From: Leptolyngbya sp.
GTDB taxonomy: Bacteria > Cyanobacteriota > Cyanobacteriia > Phormidesmidales > Phormidesmidaceae
NCBI GenBank assembly: GCA_003249105.1
Contig: QBLT01000018.1
Location: forward strand, 1-34,795
Length of the DNA: 34,795 bases
Direction of reading: 5' to 3'
Part shown: one piece after another, positions 16,508 through 26,331 of the stretch
Position numbering within the stretch: position 1 is the stretch's first letter
How the letters are laid out: each line of letters starts with the position of its first letter
Notes under the pieces: model-generated
What the model was told of the DNA's origin: nothing
The model's database searches: none
The model's input: only the letters and a program-made list of their open reading frames with translations
Translations under genes and position numbers: made by a program

Positions 16508-19360
16508 TTATATATCTCCAGCTCTTGTCACAGATTGGTCGTAGTACATAAGTAACTTTGGATCTTCTTGAAGTACGGTTTCAGGAATTTTCTGAGAAAT
16601 ACTGATAATCGTTTTATAGTCTTTGTCTTGCCATAAGCGCTTGAAACCTGATCTCATAGCCTCTATTCGAAAGACTTTGAGCTTGTTCTTGGCTTTTCGA
16701 TACTCCTCAAACTCTCTCAGCAAAGCTCTATCTCGTAGTTTTTCGAGATCTGCTTCTTTTCGCGGATCGGGCATGTACCATCGATCCTTTGCGGCAACGA
16801 CGAGACTAGTATCGTGGGTTTCTAGACCAGAATCGGATACTCCAGCGAGTAGGTTACTATTAGTATCACTGCTGTTTATGCCTATAATTTCGACAAGTTT
16901 AGCTCGATAAGTAGATGATTTTGCTAGCCAGGAGACGATTTGCTTGGGAATAGTGCCACCGTCATAGCGGAGGTAATTTTCCTCTAGTAAATCGGAGAGT
17001 TCAAGATTCTTTTCATGTTTTGCCCAACCACCGATAACTTTAAGGAATTGGGGATGTAGCTCTTGAAATGTCTGAGGTTTTTTGATGAGCTGCTGGCGGA
17101 GCCATTGCACGGCGGTAAACTCGTCATTAACAAAGAGATCGAGCTGTAGCACTTCTTTGACGGTCATGCGCTTGCGATCGTATTCAGCGATCTGCTCGGG
17201 GAGAAAGTACATGCCGTCGCGGTGGGGAAAGCGCTGATCGAGCCCGGCATAGAATTCGGAAGCAGAGAGGGGAACGGTGATGCCACGTTGAATATGGAAG
17301 GCGACCATGCGATCAAACAGCATATAATTTTGGCGTTCAACAATGGTCTCAGCTTGGCTATTAACAGCCACAAAAACAGGGAGTTGCTGGAGATGATTCT
17401 CAACAAACTCCCAAGCCGCATCAGCTTTACCAGCTTCTAACTCAAATTTCTTGTCAAACTCGACGCTGGTTTTATAGGCTGATATAACCAAATCTTGTTT
17501 GACAGCCCCAGCAGCATTTACTTGCTTAAATGTTTGAAGCTGTTTATCTAAAACCCTCACATCAGCTATCACAAACCCTGCCTGCAAGATGGATTCTTGA
17601 ATGGAATTCCATACACTATTTTTGGAATTATGAAATTCAACTGTGATCCATCTTCCAGGCTTTAGAATTCGAGCCATTTCCGAAAAACAAAGGCTCATCA
17701 TTTTTGTGTAATCATCAATTCGGCTAGGATTTTCTTTCTTTCTCCTATGAATTACTGCTTCAGATTCAGTATTAGTTTTCACAGAAATCCATGCTTCCCA
17801 TAGAAGACTCAAATCTGAATATATGATATTGCTTCCAAATGGTGGATCTGTAAATATATAATCAATTGAAGAATCAGGGATCGGCAACCTACTAGTTGTA
17901 GAACTAGAAACACATGCTGCAAATTCCGAAAGATAATTTAATTTGGCCAAGCGATTTAACTTTCCTGACAAGGAATACCAAGGGCTAACCTCCGATTGCA
18001 TTGAGCCAATATAAAGCGTTCCACTTAGAATTCGGTTTACCTGAGAGAAAGCATTTTTGAGATATCGATTTAGAAGAGAAAACCCCATCAAAACTGACTG
18101 AATCCAAAACCAACATATTGTTCTTTCTCGGCCATCTAGGCTCATGCACTCCTTCTTGAAAAAGGAAAGCATGATCAGGCTCCTTCTTGAGAAAAAGTCG
18201 TCAACACTAAATACACCAAGACTTCTATAGTCTCGCTCATACCATAAATCTATATCCCGATCTATACGTTCGGTTGGATACCACTCTGGAATAGGCTCAG
18301 ACTCTATTCTCTCCAAGACTTGAAGGTCTTTATTGTCAAGTTCTTTTTCAAACTTAGTGTTCCCAACCGAATAATTAATGTAAACTGGGATACGCTTTGC
18401 CTTGACTATAGGCTTGTTTCTAGATTCATCAAATACTGTTGTTGTCACTCGACTTAATTGTCGCTTGTCTAGCGCTGCAGAACAGTGAGGACAAACAACC
18501 TTATCTTTAATTTCGCCGTCAAGAACAGCGTCATACCAAAAGTTTATTTCTCCTTGGCAGAAATTACATTGAAAAATATCCGACCAGACAACATAGTTGA
18601 TTCTTCCAAGTGTCTTCAGGTCTGAGTGCAGTGTTTCATACATCCATCCATAAGACTCTTCAAATTTTCCAATAATTTTTTGAGCAGCATGACGAAATTT
18701 TTCGCTGTCAAAAGGAGTGTTATAGTTATAAGAAATAAACGATGCGGCAGGAGAAAGATCATTAAGCAATGCTTTTCTTCTTCCTAGACTAGAGAAGAAA
18801 TTTCCATGTCCATCGCTTATTTTTTTGCTTTTCTCAATCTTGTATCCTAAAGACTCAATTACAGCCCTGTCTCCGCATAACTGAGCCGCCACCCCAGTCA
18901 TTCCAGTTCCACAAAACCCATCAAAGACAATATCCCCTGGTTCTGTGTAGTGCAGAATGTACCGCATAATTGCCTTGTGCGGCACCTTGGTGTGATACGA
19001 GTGAGCATTATAAATCGGGTCATTTTTTCCCTCACTCACATCCGCCGCAAACGGTTCCCGGTGGTAATCATCCGTCTCTGGGTCATAGGGCTTGCCATAG
19101 CACCGAATAAAATCTTCCAAAAACGGGTTTGGGCAGGCCGTGTAGTAGGGCGGGTCAGACAAAGCCAAAATATCCTCATCTTCCCCAATCGGAAACCCCT
19201 CAATTTTCCGAAACTCTGGGTCTTTCAGCTTCTCCCGCAAAATCGCTAGAAAATGCTCCCGTCGTGCATCATCATTCTCAAACGTCAGCCCCAAACACTC
19301 CACAGGCCCAGTTGTTTGACTACCAGATTCAAATAGATTTTGTTGAGTAGAACTATCCAT
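16508..19360 (-). CDS. pglX: BREX type 3 DNA methyltransferase (PglX/PglXI)
   Basis: This 950-residue N6-adenine/N4-cytosine-type methylase would mark host DNA in the BREX scheme. A DPPYYTACPNPF motif lies at 69-80, and a SAM-binding motif FDGFCGTGMTG at 146-156. A four-cysteine zinc-ribbon (C-x2-C near 268 and near 292) follows, then a second catalytic-type motif TDPPFGSNIIYSDLS near 503. With two DPPY/F motifs, which is catalytic cannot be decided by eye; the second follows the SAM motif in the alpha-class order. The ends of the gene are visibly richer in GC than the AT-rich centre (about 17450-18880), suggesting a swapped central region. It starts 2 bp after the DUF4276 gene and abuts the HEPN-like gene. 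Confidence 0.88.
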   Translation of the reverse strand: MDSSTQQNLFESGSQTTGPVECLGLTFENDDARREHFLAILREKLKDPEFRKIEGFPIGEDEDILALSDPPYYTACPNPFLEDFIRCYGKPYDPETDDYHREPFAADVSEGKNDPIYNAHSYHTKVPHKAIMRYILHYTEPGDIVFDGFCGTGMTGVAAQLCGDRAVIESLGYKIEKSKKISDGHGNFFSSLGRRKALLNDLSPAASFISYNYNTPFDSEKFRHAAQKIIGKFEESYGWMYETLHSDLKTLGRINYVVWSDIFQCNFCQGEINFWYDAVLDGEIKDKVVCPHCSAALDKRQLSRVTTTVFDESRNKPIVKAKRIPVYINYSVGNTKFEKELDNKDLQVLERIESEPIPEWYPTERIDRDIDLWYERDYRSLGVFSVDDFFSRRSLIMLSFFKKECMSLDGRERTICWFWIQSVLMGFSLLNRYLKNAFSQVNRILSGTLYIGSMQSEVSPWYSLSGKLNRLAKLNYLSEFAACVSSSTTSRLPIPDSSIDYIFTDPPFGSNIIYSDLSLLWEAWISVKTNTESEAVIHRRKKENPSRIDDYTKMMSLCFSEMARILKPGRWITVEFHNSKNSVWNSIQESILQAGFVIADVRVLDKQLQTFKQVNAAGAVKQDLVISAYKTSVEFDKKFELEAGKADAAWEFVENHLQQLPVFVAVNSQAETIVERQNYMLFDRMVAFHIQRGITVPLSASEFYAGLDQRFPHRDGMYFLPEQIAEYDRKRMTVKEVLQLDLFVNDEFTAVQWLRQQLIKKPQTFQELHPQFLKVIGGWAKHEKNLELSDLLEENYLRYDGGTIPKQIVSWLAKSSTYRAKLVEIIGINSSDTNSNLLAGVSDSGLETHDTSLVVAAKDRWYMPDPRKEADLEKLRDRALLREFEEYRKAKNKLKVFRIEAMRSGFKRLWQDKDYKTIISISQKIPETVLQEDPKLLMYYDQSVTRAGDI

Positions 19361-19362
19361 AA

Positions 19363-19986
19363 CTAAGCTGTAGGGTTAATTAATTCTTCAATACAGTTAA
19401 AAAGCTTGTCACAATGCTCCGCCTTACTTCTCACCAGTGGCACACTTACTTGACCTAAAATATCTGGCCCATGGCGAATTTTATGATATCGGCCTTTCTG
19501 AGTATTTTTAGTAGCATTCTCTAAAGCACTTTCAACCGAAGACTTAGAAATCATCTCAACATTAGGATTGGCGGGAATTGAGCCTCGGCTAAATCTAGCC
19601 CCGTAATAAGCTGCCAATGTATCCACATCCGCAATCAACCAGTTTTCCATTACCTCTATCATCAAATGCACATGAGCATCATCAATGCCAGTCATATCCC
19701 ATCTGTCCCGTGCTGTTAAATGTTCAGAACAGGTAGGTCTTGTGATCGGATCTTCAGAATCCACCAATAAAATATTCGCCGCTTGAGGATGATCGACTAA
19801 CGCATTGCAATAGTCCTCATAGGTAGAATCTCTTCCACCACAGGCAATAATTGACCATTTGATCCTTTTATTGCAGGCTTGTTGTCGCAGACTATCCAGA
19901 AACTTGCCTACTCCCTCACGAAACTTTTGCTTACCCCTAGCTTGATCACCTCCCCCTTCCACATAAATACGAATTTCCCTTACCAT
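19363..19986 (-). CDS. DUF4276-like protein with TOPRIM-type motifs, partner of the adjacent AAA ATPase
   Basis: The 207-residue protein starts with IRIYVEGGGD (E10) and carries LLVDSED (D76, E78). These match the conserved Glu and DxD/E positions of TOPRIM-type nucleases. It overlaps the upstream ATPase gene by 7 bases (ATGGTAA), so the two are co-translated. AAA/ABC-type ATPase plus DUF4276/TOPRIM pairs occur in abortive-infection and OLD-like defence modules, for example AbiL. That link is family knowledge, and phage defence here is inference. It is not a standard BREX component. Confidence 0.75.
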   Translation of the reverse strand: MVREIRIYVEGGGDQARGKQKFREGVGKFLDSLRQQACNKRIKWSIIACGGRDSTYEDYCNALVDHPQAANILLVDSEDPITRPTCSEHLTARDRWDMTGIDDAHVHLMIEVMENWLIADVDTLAAYYGARFSRGSIPANPNVEMISKSSVESALENATKNTQKGRYHKIRHGPDILGQVSVPLVRSKAEHCDKLFNCIEELINPTA

Positions 19987-21212
19987 CGTGTTGCCCCAAT
20001 TTCACCCATACTCCAAAGCTCACCCAAGCTATACTTCTCTAACCATTTTTCTAAGCGCTCTGGAGATAACCTTTGCAAGTGAGTCCCCTCCGGAGTTCGC
20101 TCACACACCATCACCGCTTCGGGCATCTCACTCAACTCCGAAACCAGCGTCTCCGAATGAGTCGTCACAATCAGTTGAGTCCTTTGCGATGCTGCGATTA
20201 GCAACTTCGCCACCGTCGGCAAAATATCCGGGTGTAGTCCCAGTTCCGGCTCCTCAATGCACACCAGCGGCGGCGGGTTAGGGTGACATAAAATCGTCAA
20301 CAGACATAAATACCGCAGCGTCCCATCTGAGAGCCGGGTTGCTGGAATTGGCTGTCTTAAACCTTTCTCTCGAAAGAAAACTTGAACGGTTCCCCCTTGT
20401 ATGCGAGGGATGATTTCTTCAATGTCTTCATAAAAATCTCGAAATCTTTCAATCAAAAATTGACTTCCGATTTGATGCTGTAAATTATTTATTACTAAAC
20501 CCAAGTTGCTACCATCTTCCAGTAAAAAATCTTCAGGAAGGTCTGTCTGTTGAGGACTTCGAATTTTTGAATTTCTACTAACATCTAATTCTCTGTACAC
20601 ATAGAATTTTCTGAAGTTTTCAGCTAAATAAGATATTTCTGGATAGCTAAAAGGATCTTTAAGCTGACTCAGAATTGATTCATTAGATAATATGTCAAGG
20701 TTTTTTGCTTCTTCTCTCCTGCTAGTTTGCCCTGGGTTTACAGAGGCATCTATAATTTTGCTTGCAAATGCATTCCCATGTTCGAATCTATAGAAGTCTC
20801 TAGTAGAGAAGTCTCCAAGCATGGAGGTTTGGGAGTTGGGAGGACTATCTTCTGTAGGGTAAATTCTTTCGAAGATGATTTCAGTCTTTTGGCCTGAACT
20901 AGTGAATTTCAAAAGATAACTTAGTGAATCATCTCCTATAGAGAAATTCATCGAGCAGCCTAACTCCGCGATAGGAGATTCATTCCCACCTTTCCAAAGC
21001 CATTCACTCACACCACCTCCCGCACGAATTCGTCTGTGAATGTCTTGCGGAAGAGCGCGAAAAAGTTTTATAGCCTCAATCAAGTTCGATTTACCAGAGG
21101 CATTGGGGCCAATAATCACATTCAAGGGTTCCAGTTCAATCGTTTCCCCTTCACTGCCATAGGAGAGGAAATTCTTTAGGGTCAAACTATGAATAAAGCG
21201 ATAACCATCCAC
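19980..21212 (-). CDS. AAA/ABC-type ATPase of the OLD/AAA_21 group
   Basis: The 410-residue ATPase has Walker A IIGPNASGKSN at 33-43 and an ABC-like signature LSDGTLRYLC near 290. Walker B VCIEEPELGLHP lies near 320, and the H-loop histidine is in IVTTHSETL. This is the RecF/SMC-like head without a long coiled coil, as in OLD-family and AbiL-type ATPases. It lacks its own TOPRIM domain; the next gene supplies one. The pair sits between brxC and pglX, splitting the normal type 3 order. Its base composition is more AT-rich than brxC, which suggests separate acquisition. An 84-bp gap precedes it after the brxC stop. Confidence 0.85.
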   Translation of the reverse strand: MDGYRFIHSLTLKNFLSYGSEGETIELEPLNVIIGPNASGKSNLIEAIKLFRALPQDIHRRIRAGGGVSEWLWKGGNESPIAELGCSMNFSIGDDSLSYLLKFTSSGQKTEIIFERIYPTEDSPPNSQTSMLGDFSTRDFYRFEHGNAFASKIIDASVNPGQTSRREEAKNLDILSNESILSQLKDPFSYPEISYLAENFRKFYVYRELDVSRNSKIRSPQQTDLPEDFLLEDGSNLGLVINNLQHQIGSQFLIERFRDFYEDIEEIIPRIQGGTVQVFFREKGLRQPIPATRLSDGTLRYLCLLTILCHPNPPPLVCIEEPELGLHPDILPTVAKLLIAASQRTQLIVTTHSETLVSELSEMPEAVMVCERTPEGTHLQRLSPERLEKWLEKYSLGELWSMGEIGATRW

Positions 21213-21296
21213 AGCGGGTTCTCAAACAACACTAGTTCGCATCTTAACGAAAGGTAGGATTCTCAGCGTTCTGCTGTTGGTACAAGCCTTGCACCC

Positions 21297-24200
21297 CTAC
21301 TCCACCACAATCCTCACCTTACTAAAATCCCGCCCCTTCGTCTGCTCCTTCAAATAAGCCTCAAACCGCCGTTCAATCTCCGCCTTGGTGGCAGGCATCC
21401 CCCCCTCCAGCAGCGCCCCCTTCACCGCATCAATCGACAGCACCACCTTATCCAACCCCGACAACACATCCTGCAACGCTTGAATAAACCCCTGGCTCAA
21501 CGACTCCGGCAGCACCCGCTTCGCCAAAAACTCACTCACCGGCTGGCGCTGGGCCTGGCCCAACAGATCCAGATTCGCCTGGGTAATCGGGTCTTCCAGG
21601 TTATCCAGCAGCGTCTTCGTCCATTCCTCCACCATCTGGTCGAGCCGCTCATCCACCTGGCCCAGCACAGACCCCGCTGGCCAATCCACCACCTCATTAG
21701 CCGGTCTAAAGCCACAGTGGGGGCAGGTAGGGGCCGCCTCCAGTTCCGCCGTCGTCAGCGCAAAACACGCTCTCAACTCGCCTAACTCGTTCTGTACCTC
21801 CGTCAGCTGCCCCTTCGGCATCAGGTCAATCGTCGCCAGCCGCTTCAGACTATCTAGCCGCCCATCCCCCAGCAATCGCTCCTTCTTGCTAGCGTCATTG
21901 GCCCCCAACCGGGCCTGGCCGTGCAGCTTTACATACTCCTGAATGTACCCCTGCTTCAACGCCGCCAGCTTTTGCACCGTCTGCTGCCGAAACCCTGATT
22001 GGCTGCGCTTCTCACTATCCAGCAGCTCCGACTGAATGCCATCCCGCACCTCCCGCATCTGCTTCAACCAGGGGTGATCCATCGGCAGCAGCGCCTCCGC
22101 CGTCGAGAGATACGAGGCTAACGACCCCAGCTCGCTAGTCAGCTCCCCCAAGGCTTCAATTTCATCCAGGGTTTGCAGGCCCCCCTGGCGGTTCTTCACC
22201 TCCTGGGCGCTAAAGCGAAAATTCTTCAGCTTGCCGGGGCTGCTATAGCCCTGCAACGACTCTAAAAACGCCTTGCCATCTGCAAGTCGCCGCCGAAACT
22301 CATCCTGCTCTGGGGTGCTCAGCAGCGGCTTGCCCCAAAACGGCAAGCCATTTTGCAGTTTTTGCTGGGCCACCACCAGCCGGTTCACCGTCGCCGTCAC
22401 CCCACTCTGAAGCTGCTGAATCGGTTCCACCTTGCCATAGGTCACCAACTGGGCTAGCCCCGGTGCCAACCCCAGCAGCTCAAACAGCGCCTTCAGCGCA
22501 GGCAGGTTCCAATCCTTCGGCGGTTCAACGTGCTTAAAGTTTTGCAGCCTCTCTACCGCCGTACTGGCCAGGGCATCCAGATTATTCGCGTCAAACTTAT
22601 CTCCCGGTATGGCCAGCACCACATCGCCGCTGTAGACCAGCGCCGCCAGCAGCACCACCACCAGCTCCGGCTCCAGTCGGTACCGCCCTGGGGCCATGTA
22701 CTCAATTCCCTGCACATCCGCAATCAGCTCCGAGCGGTTGAGCACCTGCCCCGGCCCCTTCTGGGCCAGCAAATTGCGAACGTATTCAGCGTACTTAGAC
22801 TGGTAGGGGTCAGTGCGATCGCCATCCAGCAGATTCAAGGCATCCAGCACCGCTGTCGCCTGTTGACTGCGCGTGCCCCCCCTCAGCGCCCGCAGTGCCG
22901 CCTCCACCGCCTGGGCACGGTTCTGCTGAGTCAACAGCACCGAAAACACCGGATACTCCGGCGCATCCTGCTCAAAGTGCTGGGCCAAACAGCTGGCCCC
23001 CACTAGGTTCACCATATCCCGCGTGTTAGCGCGATTGCCCGTGCTAAAAGCTTTACCTTTGACCCATTCCAGCAAGGGCTTGCTCTGTCCCTGGTAAGTG
23101 ACAGTAAAGGCAGTGGTGAGGCGATCGCGCAGCCATGCCGTCACCTTGCGCAGAGATTCCATCGCCTTGTGGTCGTAGGCTGCCCGCGCCTGCCCTGAGG
23201 CCGTCGAGGCTAAATCTACTGCTGCGGCGTAGAGGTGTAGGGCATCGTCAAAGTCTTGATCGGGCTTGGCCAGCTTAAAGAACACCTCGTCAGACAAGTG
23301 GTCGTCGGTGTAGTGGGGCGGGTCGTAGGGCTGAATAAAATACAGGTAGAAATCCCGCTGAGGCACCGCCGTGGCCCGCTCATTCGGTGCCCCAAAGAAA
23401 AGATAGCCTTGGCGAGTGGTGCGGCGTTCCTTCCATTCCAGATCATCGTGCTGCCAGATTTTGTAGCCGGTGAGGTAGGTCTGGTCTTCGCACTCCAGAG
23501 CAATCTTCAGCGCATCGTAGTAGTAGCGATCGAGCTGGGCATCCTCCAGGCTTTCCGACCGCTTCTCGATCAGCGCATCAAAGTCGTCGCTCTTCTTTAG
23601 GTCTAGAAAATACTGCCGGTTATCCGGGTTTGAGGAAATAAACTGACCGCTAACGGTCTTGTGAATTTCCCGCAGTACCGTTTCCACCTGGGAGCGCAGG
23701 TCATCCGCCGAGTCGCCCCCCAACTCTGCCACCATAGGGTCATACAGGGCCAGGGCATCCCGCAGTTCCTCTGGCGATGCCCCAATGGGCGAATAGATAT
23801 CTCCGGTAGTCAGCCGGTGCACCGACAGCCCGTAGACAATCCGCAGGGCCATAGGCTTGTAAGCTGGGCGGGTAAACGCCTGCTGCACCCGCGACTCCAG
23901 CACCTGGGAGCAGTCGATCACCGCCTTAATTTCCGGCACCGCCCGAAAGGACGGGTTTTCCTTCAGCGTAGTCCAGTAGCTGTCGTAGGCAATCAGCCCC
24001 GGCTCATTTTCCGGCACATCTTGATCAAGTCGCTGCTTCATCGCGATCGAGAGCGACTTCAACACCTCTCGCTTCTCCGCAAAAGAGATCCTCCCAAAGG
24101 TATCGATATAGTCGGGGTGAATAGGGTAAAGGTTGACGTAGTCCTCCATCCGCTCATTCAAGTTGCCGTAGAACCGGGCAAAGGGAGTCAGATGCTCGCG

Positions 24201-25010
24201 AATTTTGACCTGCTGCTCGGCGGTCTTCTTCAGCAGCCGCTGGGCCACCACATACTTCACATCGGTTTGGGCAATGCGCACCTGCTCAAAGCGATCCTTC
24301 ACCCGCCTCACCGTTTCCGCCACAAAGCTAAAGCGGGGGTTGTCAAACAGGGTCTCTTGCAAGCCCCCCACAAACCGAAACCGCGTATTTTTACAAATTT
24401 CGCCCACTTCCCGCAAAAAGCTCAGGTCTAGGATGAGTTCTTGATCCTTCCTAGTGCGTAAGTACTCCAGCAGCTCATCCACAATCAGCAGTAGGCCATG
24501 ATCGGGATACTCGCTTTGAAAGGCCTGCATCATGTCGCCAAAGGCCCCCTTGTGGTTAGAGAGCTGGTCTCGGGCTGGAAATTTATAGGAAACCCCCATC
24601 GCAAATAGGGCTTCCTCTAGCTCTGAGCAGACAAATTCCCGAAAGTCTCTTGTCGTCGAGCCCAGCTCTGTGCGAATGACCTTAAATTTGCCCGCGATCG
24701 CCCCCGCCGCCTGGGCTACCGTTTCGTTTTGTAACGTCTCTACTAGATCGCCGTGCTCTGCCAGGGCCGACAGCACCGACATCAAGTGAGACTTACCCGT
24801 GCCGTAGTTGCCCACAATCAGCAACCCCTTATTGTCGCTGGGCTCATCAAATTGCAGGTTCGGGAACACCGTCCCCACCAATCGCTCCCCCATCTCCTCA
24901 GAGATCACGTAGGTGCGCACCAGCGATTGAGCTTCCGTCAGCTCATTGGCATCCCGCAGCTGCACAACGGTTTCAATCGGGTCGAACTGGATCAGGTCGC
25001 GATATTTCAT
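21297..25010 (-). CDS. brxC: BrxC/PglY large P-loop ATPase of type 3 BREX
   Basis: The 1237-residue protein has Walker A GNYGTGKS at 67-74 and Walker [13 protein letters not shown] near 173-184. Long helical regions follow, with a CPHC pair near 1096 and a C-terminus of KVRIVVE. Length and motif placement suit the DUF6079/BrxC group of type 3 systems. BrxC is an essential large ATPase of BREX; its exact mechanism is unknown. It starts 30 bp after brxF. The gene is conspicuously GC-rich compared with the four genes that follow. Confidence 0.9.
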   Translation of the reverse strand: MKYRDLIQFDPIETVVQLRDANELTEAQSLVRTYVISEEMGERLVGTVFPNLQFDEPSDNKGLLIVGNYGTGKSHLMSVLSALAEHGDLVETLQNETVAQAAGAIAGKFKVIRTELGSTTRDFREFVCSELEEALFAMGVSYKFPARDQLSNHKGAFGDMMQAFQSEYPDHGLLLIVDELLEYLRTRKDQELILDLSFLREVGEICKNTRFRFVGGLQETLFDNPRFSFVAETVRRVKDRFEQVRIAQTDVKYVVAQRLLKKTAEQQVKIREHLTPFARFYGNLNERMEDYVNLYPIHPDYIDTFGRISFAEKREVLKSLSIAMKQRLDQDVPENEPGLIAYDSYWTTLKENPSFRAVPEIKAVIDCSQVLESRVQQAFTRPAYKPMALRIVYGLSVHRLTTGDIYSPIGASPEELRDALALYDPMVAELGGDSADDLRSQVETVLREIHKTVSGQFISSNPDNRQYFLDLKKSDDFDALIEKRSESLEDAQLDRYYYDALKIALECEDQTYLTGYKIWQHDDLEWKERRTTRQGYLFFGAPNERATAVPQRDFYLYFIQPYDPPHYTDDHLSDEVFFKLAKPDQDFDDALHLYAAAVDLASTASGQARAAYDHKAMESLRKVTAWLRDRLTTAFTVTYQGQSKPLLEWVKGKAFSTGNRANTRDMVNLVGASCLAQHFEQDAPEYPVFSVLLTQQNRAQAVEAALRALRGGTRSQQATAVLDALNLLDGDRTDPYQSKYAEYVRNLLAQKGPGQVLNRSELIADVQGIEYMAPGRYRLEPELVVVLLAALVYSGDVVLAIPGDKFDANNLDALASTAVERLQNFKHVEPPKDWNLPALKALFELLGLAPGLAQLVTYGKVEPIQQLQSGVTATVNRLVVAQQKLQNGLPFWGKPLLSTPEQDEFRRRLADGKAFLESLQGYSSPGKLKNFRFSAQEVKNRQGGLQTLDEIEALGELTSELGSLASYLSTAEALLPMDHPWLKQMREVRDGIQSELLDSEKRSQSGFRQQTVQKLAALKQGYIQEYVKLHGQARLGANDASKKERLLGDGRLDSLKRLATIDLMPKGQLTEVQNELGELRACFALTTAELEAAPTCPHCGFRPANEVVDWPAGSVLGQVDERLDQMVEEWTKTLLDNLEDPITQANLDLLGQAQRQPVSEFLAKRVLPESLSQGFIQALQDVLSGLDKVVLSIDAVKGALLEGGMPATKAEIERRFEAYLKEQTKGRDFSKVRIVVE

Positions 25011-25040
25011 GGGGCTTGTAGACAGGGGGGCGGGGCAGAG

Positions 25041-25508
25041 CTAAGCAGACGGAAAAACGATTAGATCCTTGGCAGGGTAGCGACAATATTCAGGATGCCA
25101 AGGCTCGGCGTAGGCCAGATAACGTCCATCGTAGGTGCCGGGCCAGACCACCAGCAAATTATGGCGACGGGCAATCTGCTGAAGGCTCTTGAGCGGATCG
25201 AGCCGCAGCTGGGGGTCAAATAGAACCTCTATGCAATGGAGAACCGTCACCCGCAAATCTGTAGACAGCACAACAGCATCGATTAACTCCATAACTTTGT
25301 GAGGCCACTGCCGTTGGGGAATATCCAGCAGACGCTGGCTTAGGGCCAGATTCAGGTTGAGGTAGTGACCATCCAGAGCAACGGCAACCGACCGCCAGTA
25401 GGCCGTTGAGTCAGCCTCAACCGTAGCAAACACCAGCTGATGATACTGACCCTGGGCGATCGCTAGCAGGTCGGCCAAAGGAGCGATCGATGGCGCGTAG
25501 TTCCCCAT
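25041..25508 (-). CDS. brxF: BrxF, first gene of the type 3 BREX operon, with degenerate nucleotide-binding motifs
   Basis: The 155-residue protein is recognisable by its C-terminal half. The segment EVLFDPQLRLDPLKSLQQIA is followed by VVWPGTYDGRYLAYAEP and HPEYCRYPA, the characteristic BrxF ending. I chose the ATG at 25508 over a TTG at 25526. BrxF is described as a small P-loop protein, but here the Walker A position reads LVFATVEADSTAYW with no GxxxxGK[ST]. The Walker B region reads VTVLHCIEVLFDP, with His where an Asp would be expected. ATP binding therefore looks lost or divergent. It is specific to type 3 BREX and so types the system. Confidence 0.83.
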   Translation of the reverse strand: MGNYAPSIAPLADLLAIAQGQYHQLVFATVEADSTAYWRSVAVALDGHYLNLNLALSQRLLDIPQRQWPHKVMELIDAVVLSTDLRVTVLHCIEVLFDPQLRLDPLKSLQQIARRHNLLVVWPGTYDGRYLAYAEPWHPEYCRYPAKDLIVFPSA

Positions 25509-25664
25509 ACAGTCGATATTCTCCAATTGTCCACCGGCTAGAGCCCCAAAAGACTTGGCTCATGGCACTGCTACTTACTCTAGGTTGCCCAATTCTCGGG
25601 GATTTCACTGAAGATTCCGGTCATTTTGGTGAAACCTTAACGACTCTAGGGCTCAAAACAGACT

Positions 25665-25910
25665 TCAGCTGAGATTATCAGGATCAACTAGCTCCCCAAG
25701 ATAGAGCTTGATAAACGCCTGAGCCGCTTCAGGATTTACAGAATTTAGCGCCTTCACAATCTCAGAGACCGTTTCCGCCGTAGGGTCACGCTGCTCGTGA
25801 AACCACCGAAACACTACCGACCGACGCACGCCCAGCAGCGTCGCCAATTTGTTTTGGCTGATGTCGTAGGTCTCTAGAACCGTTTTCAAGGCGTAACCTG
25901 CTCTTCCCAT
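25665..25910 (-). CDS. XRE-family helix-turn-helix regulator
   Basis: The 81-residue protein has the XRE/Cro pattern ISQNKLATLLGVRRSVVFRW followed by EQRDPTAETVSEIVKAL. I chose the ATG at 25910 (MGRAGYALK); an upstream frame to 25985 overlaps a likely operator. It lies 157 bp upstream of brxF on the same strand, so it may control the BREX operon and itself. Such small HTH genes often precede BREX loci, though type 3 is not always so equipped. Control of BREX is inferred from position. Confidence 0.7.
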   Translation of the reverse strand: MGRAGYALKTVLETYDISQNKLATLLGVRRSVVFRWFHEQRDPTAETVSEIVKALNSVNPEAAQAFIKLYLGELVDPDNLS

Positions 25911-25945
25911 GCCCTGAATGATCTCAGAGGGAAGAAAAGTCGTAA

Positions 25946-26007
25946 ATGGACACTTAATGGCGTACACCCGATATATGATGGCCAAATGTAAGCCAATGAG
26001 TGTCCAT
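25946..26007. promoter_or_regulatory. Long inverted repeat in the divergent promoter region of the XRE gene
   Basis: ATGGACACTTAATGG at 25946-25960 is mirrored by CCAATGAGTGTCCAT at 25993-26007. Thirteen of 15 positions pair, with a 32-bp spacer. The spacer holds an AT-rich atatatgat that could be a -10 element. It lies between the XRE start (25910) and the plus-strand gene (26009), the right place for an autoregulatory operator pair. Confidence 0.55.
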
Positions 26008-26008
26008 C

Positions 26009-26263
26009 ATGATCTCTAGTTTCCAGGCCACTGATACAAAATCCGAAGTTCTGCACCCCCTTGAGCAGCCAGCTCCCGCACTCCAGCCCCATCAAGAAAC
26101 CGTTCGCATTACCGTGACCAGCTCTCCTGAAGGGGTGAAAGCCGTCATCCACGACTTGCACAGCCGCCGCTTTGCCGAAGCTAACGACTGGTGTCCCCCA
26201 GTACCCACCGGCAAGGTGGGCGAAGTCATGACAGTTCTAATGAAGCGAGTGTGGGTCAATTAA
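26009..26263 (+). CDS. Small conserved cyanobacterial protein of unknown function
   Basis: The 84-residue product has an ordered C-terminal part: VRITVTSSPEGVKAVIHDLH, then FAEANDWCPPVPTGKVGEVM and TVLMKRV. This resembles a family of short proteins I associate with cyanobacteria, seen beside many unrelated genes. The N-terminal 30 residues are polar and Pro-rich. I chose the ATG at 26009; a GTG at 26000 is possible. No function is known to me. It may mark ordinary chromosome next to the defence island. Confidence 0.65.
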   Translation: MISSFQATDTKSEVLHPLEQPAPALQPHQETVRITVTSSPEGVKAVIHDLHSRRFAEANDWCPPVPTGKVGEVMTVLMKRVWVN

Positions 26264-26331
26264 TTGTGGATGGAGATGCCCTTATCGCTTTAGCTGTAAG
26301 GGCTGCCAGTCACCAAAATCAATGAAGGCTG

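Noticed and set aside
11682-19360. DISARM system (SNF2 helicase plus methylase)
   Set aside because: The presence of PglZ, BrxC and BrxF in type 3 order makes BREX the better call; no DrmA/DrmB-type genes are seen.
22530-23006. 158-codon plus-strand open frame
   Set aside because: Antisense shadow of brxC with the same biased composition.
23661-24431. 256-codon plus-strand open frame
   Set aside because: It lies antisense within brxC, is rich in His/Arg/Gln in the manner of GC-rich shadow frames, and has no domain features.
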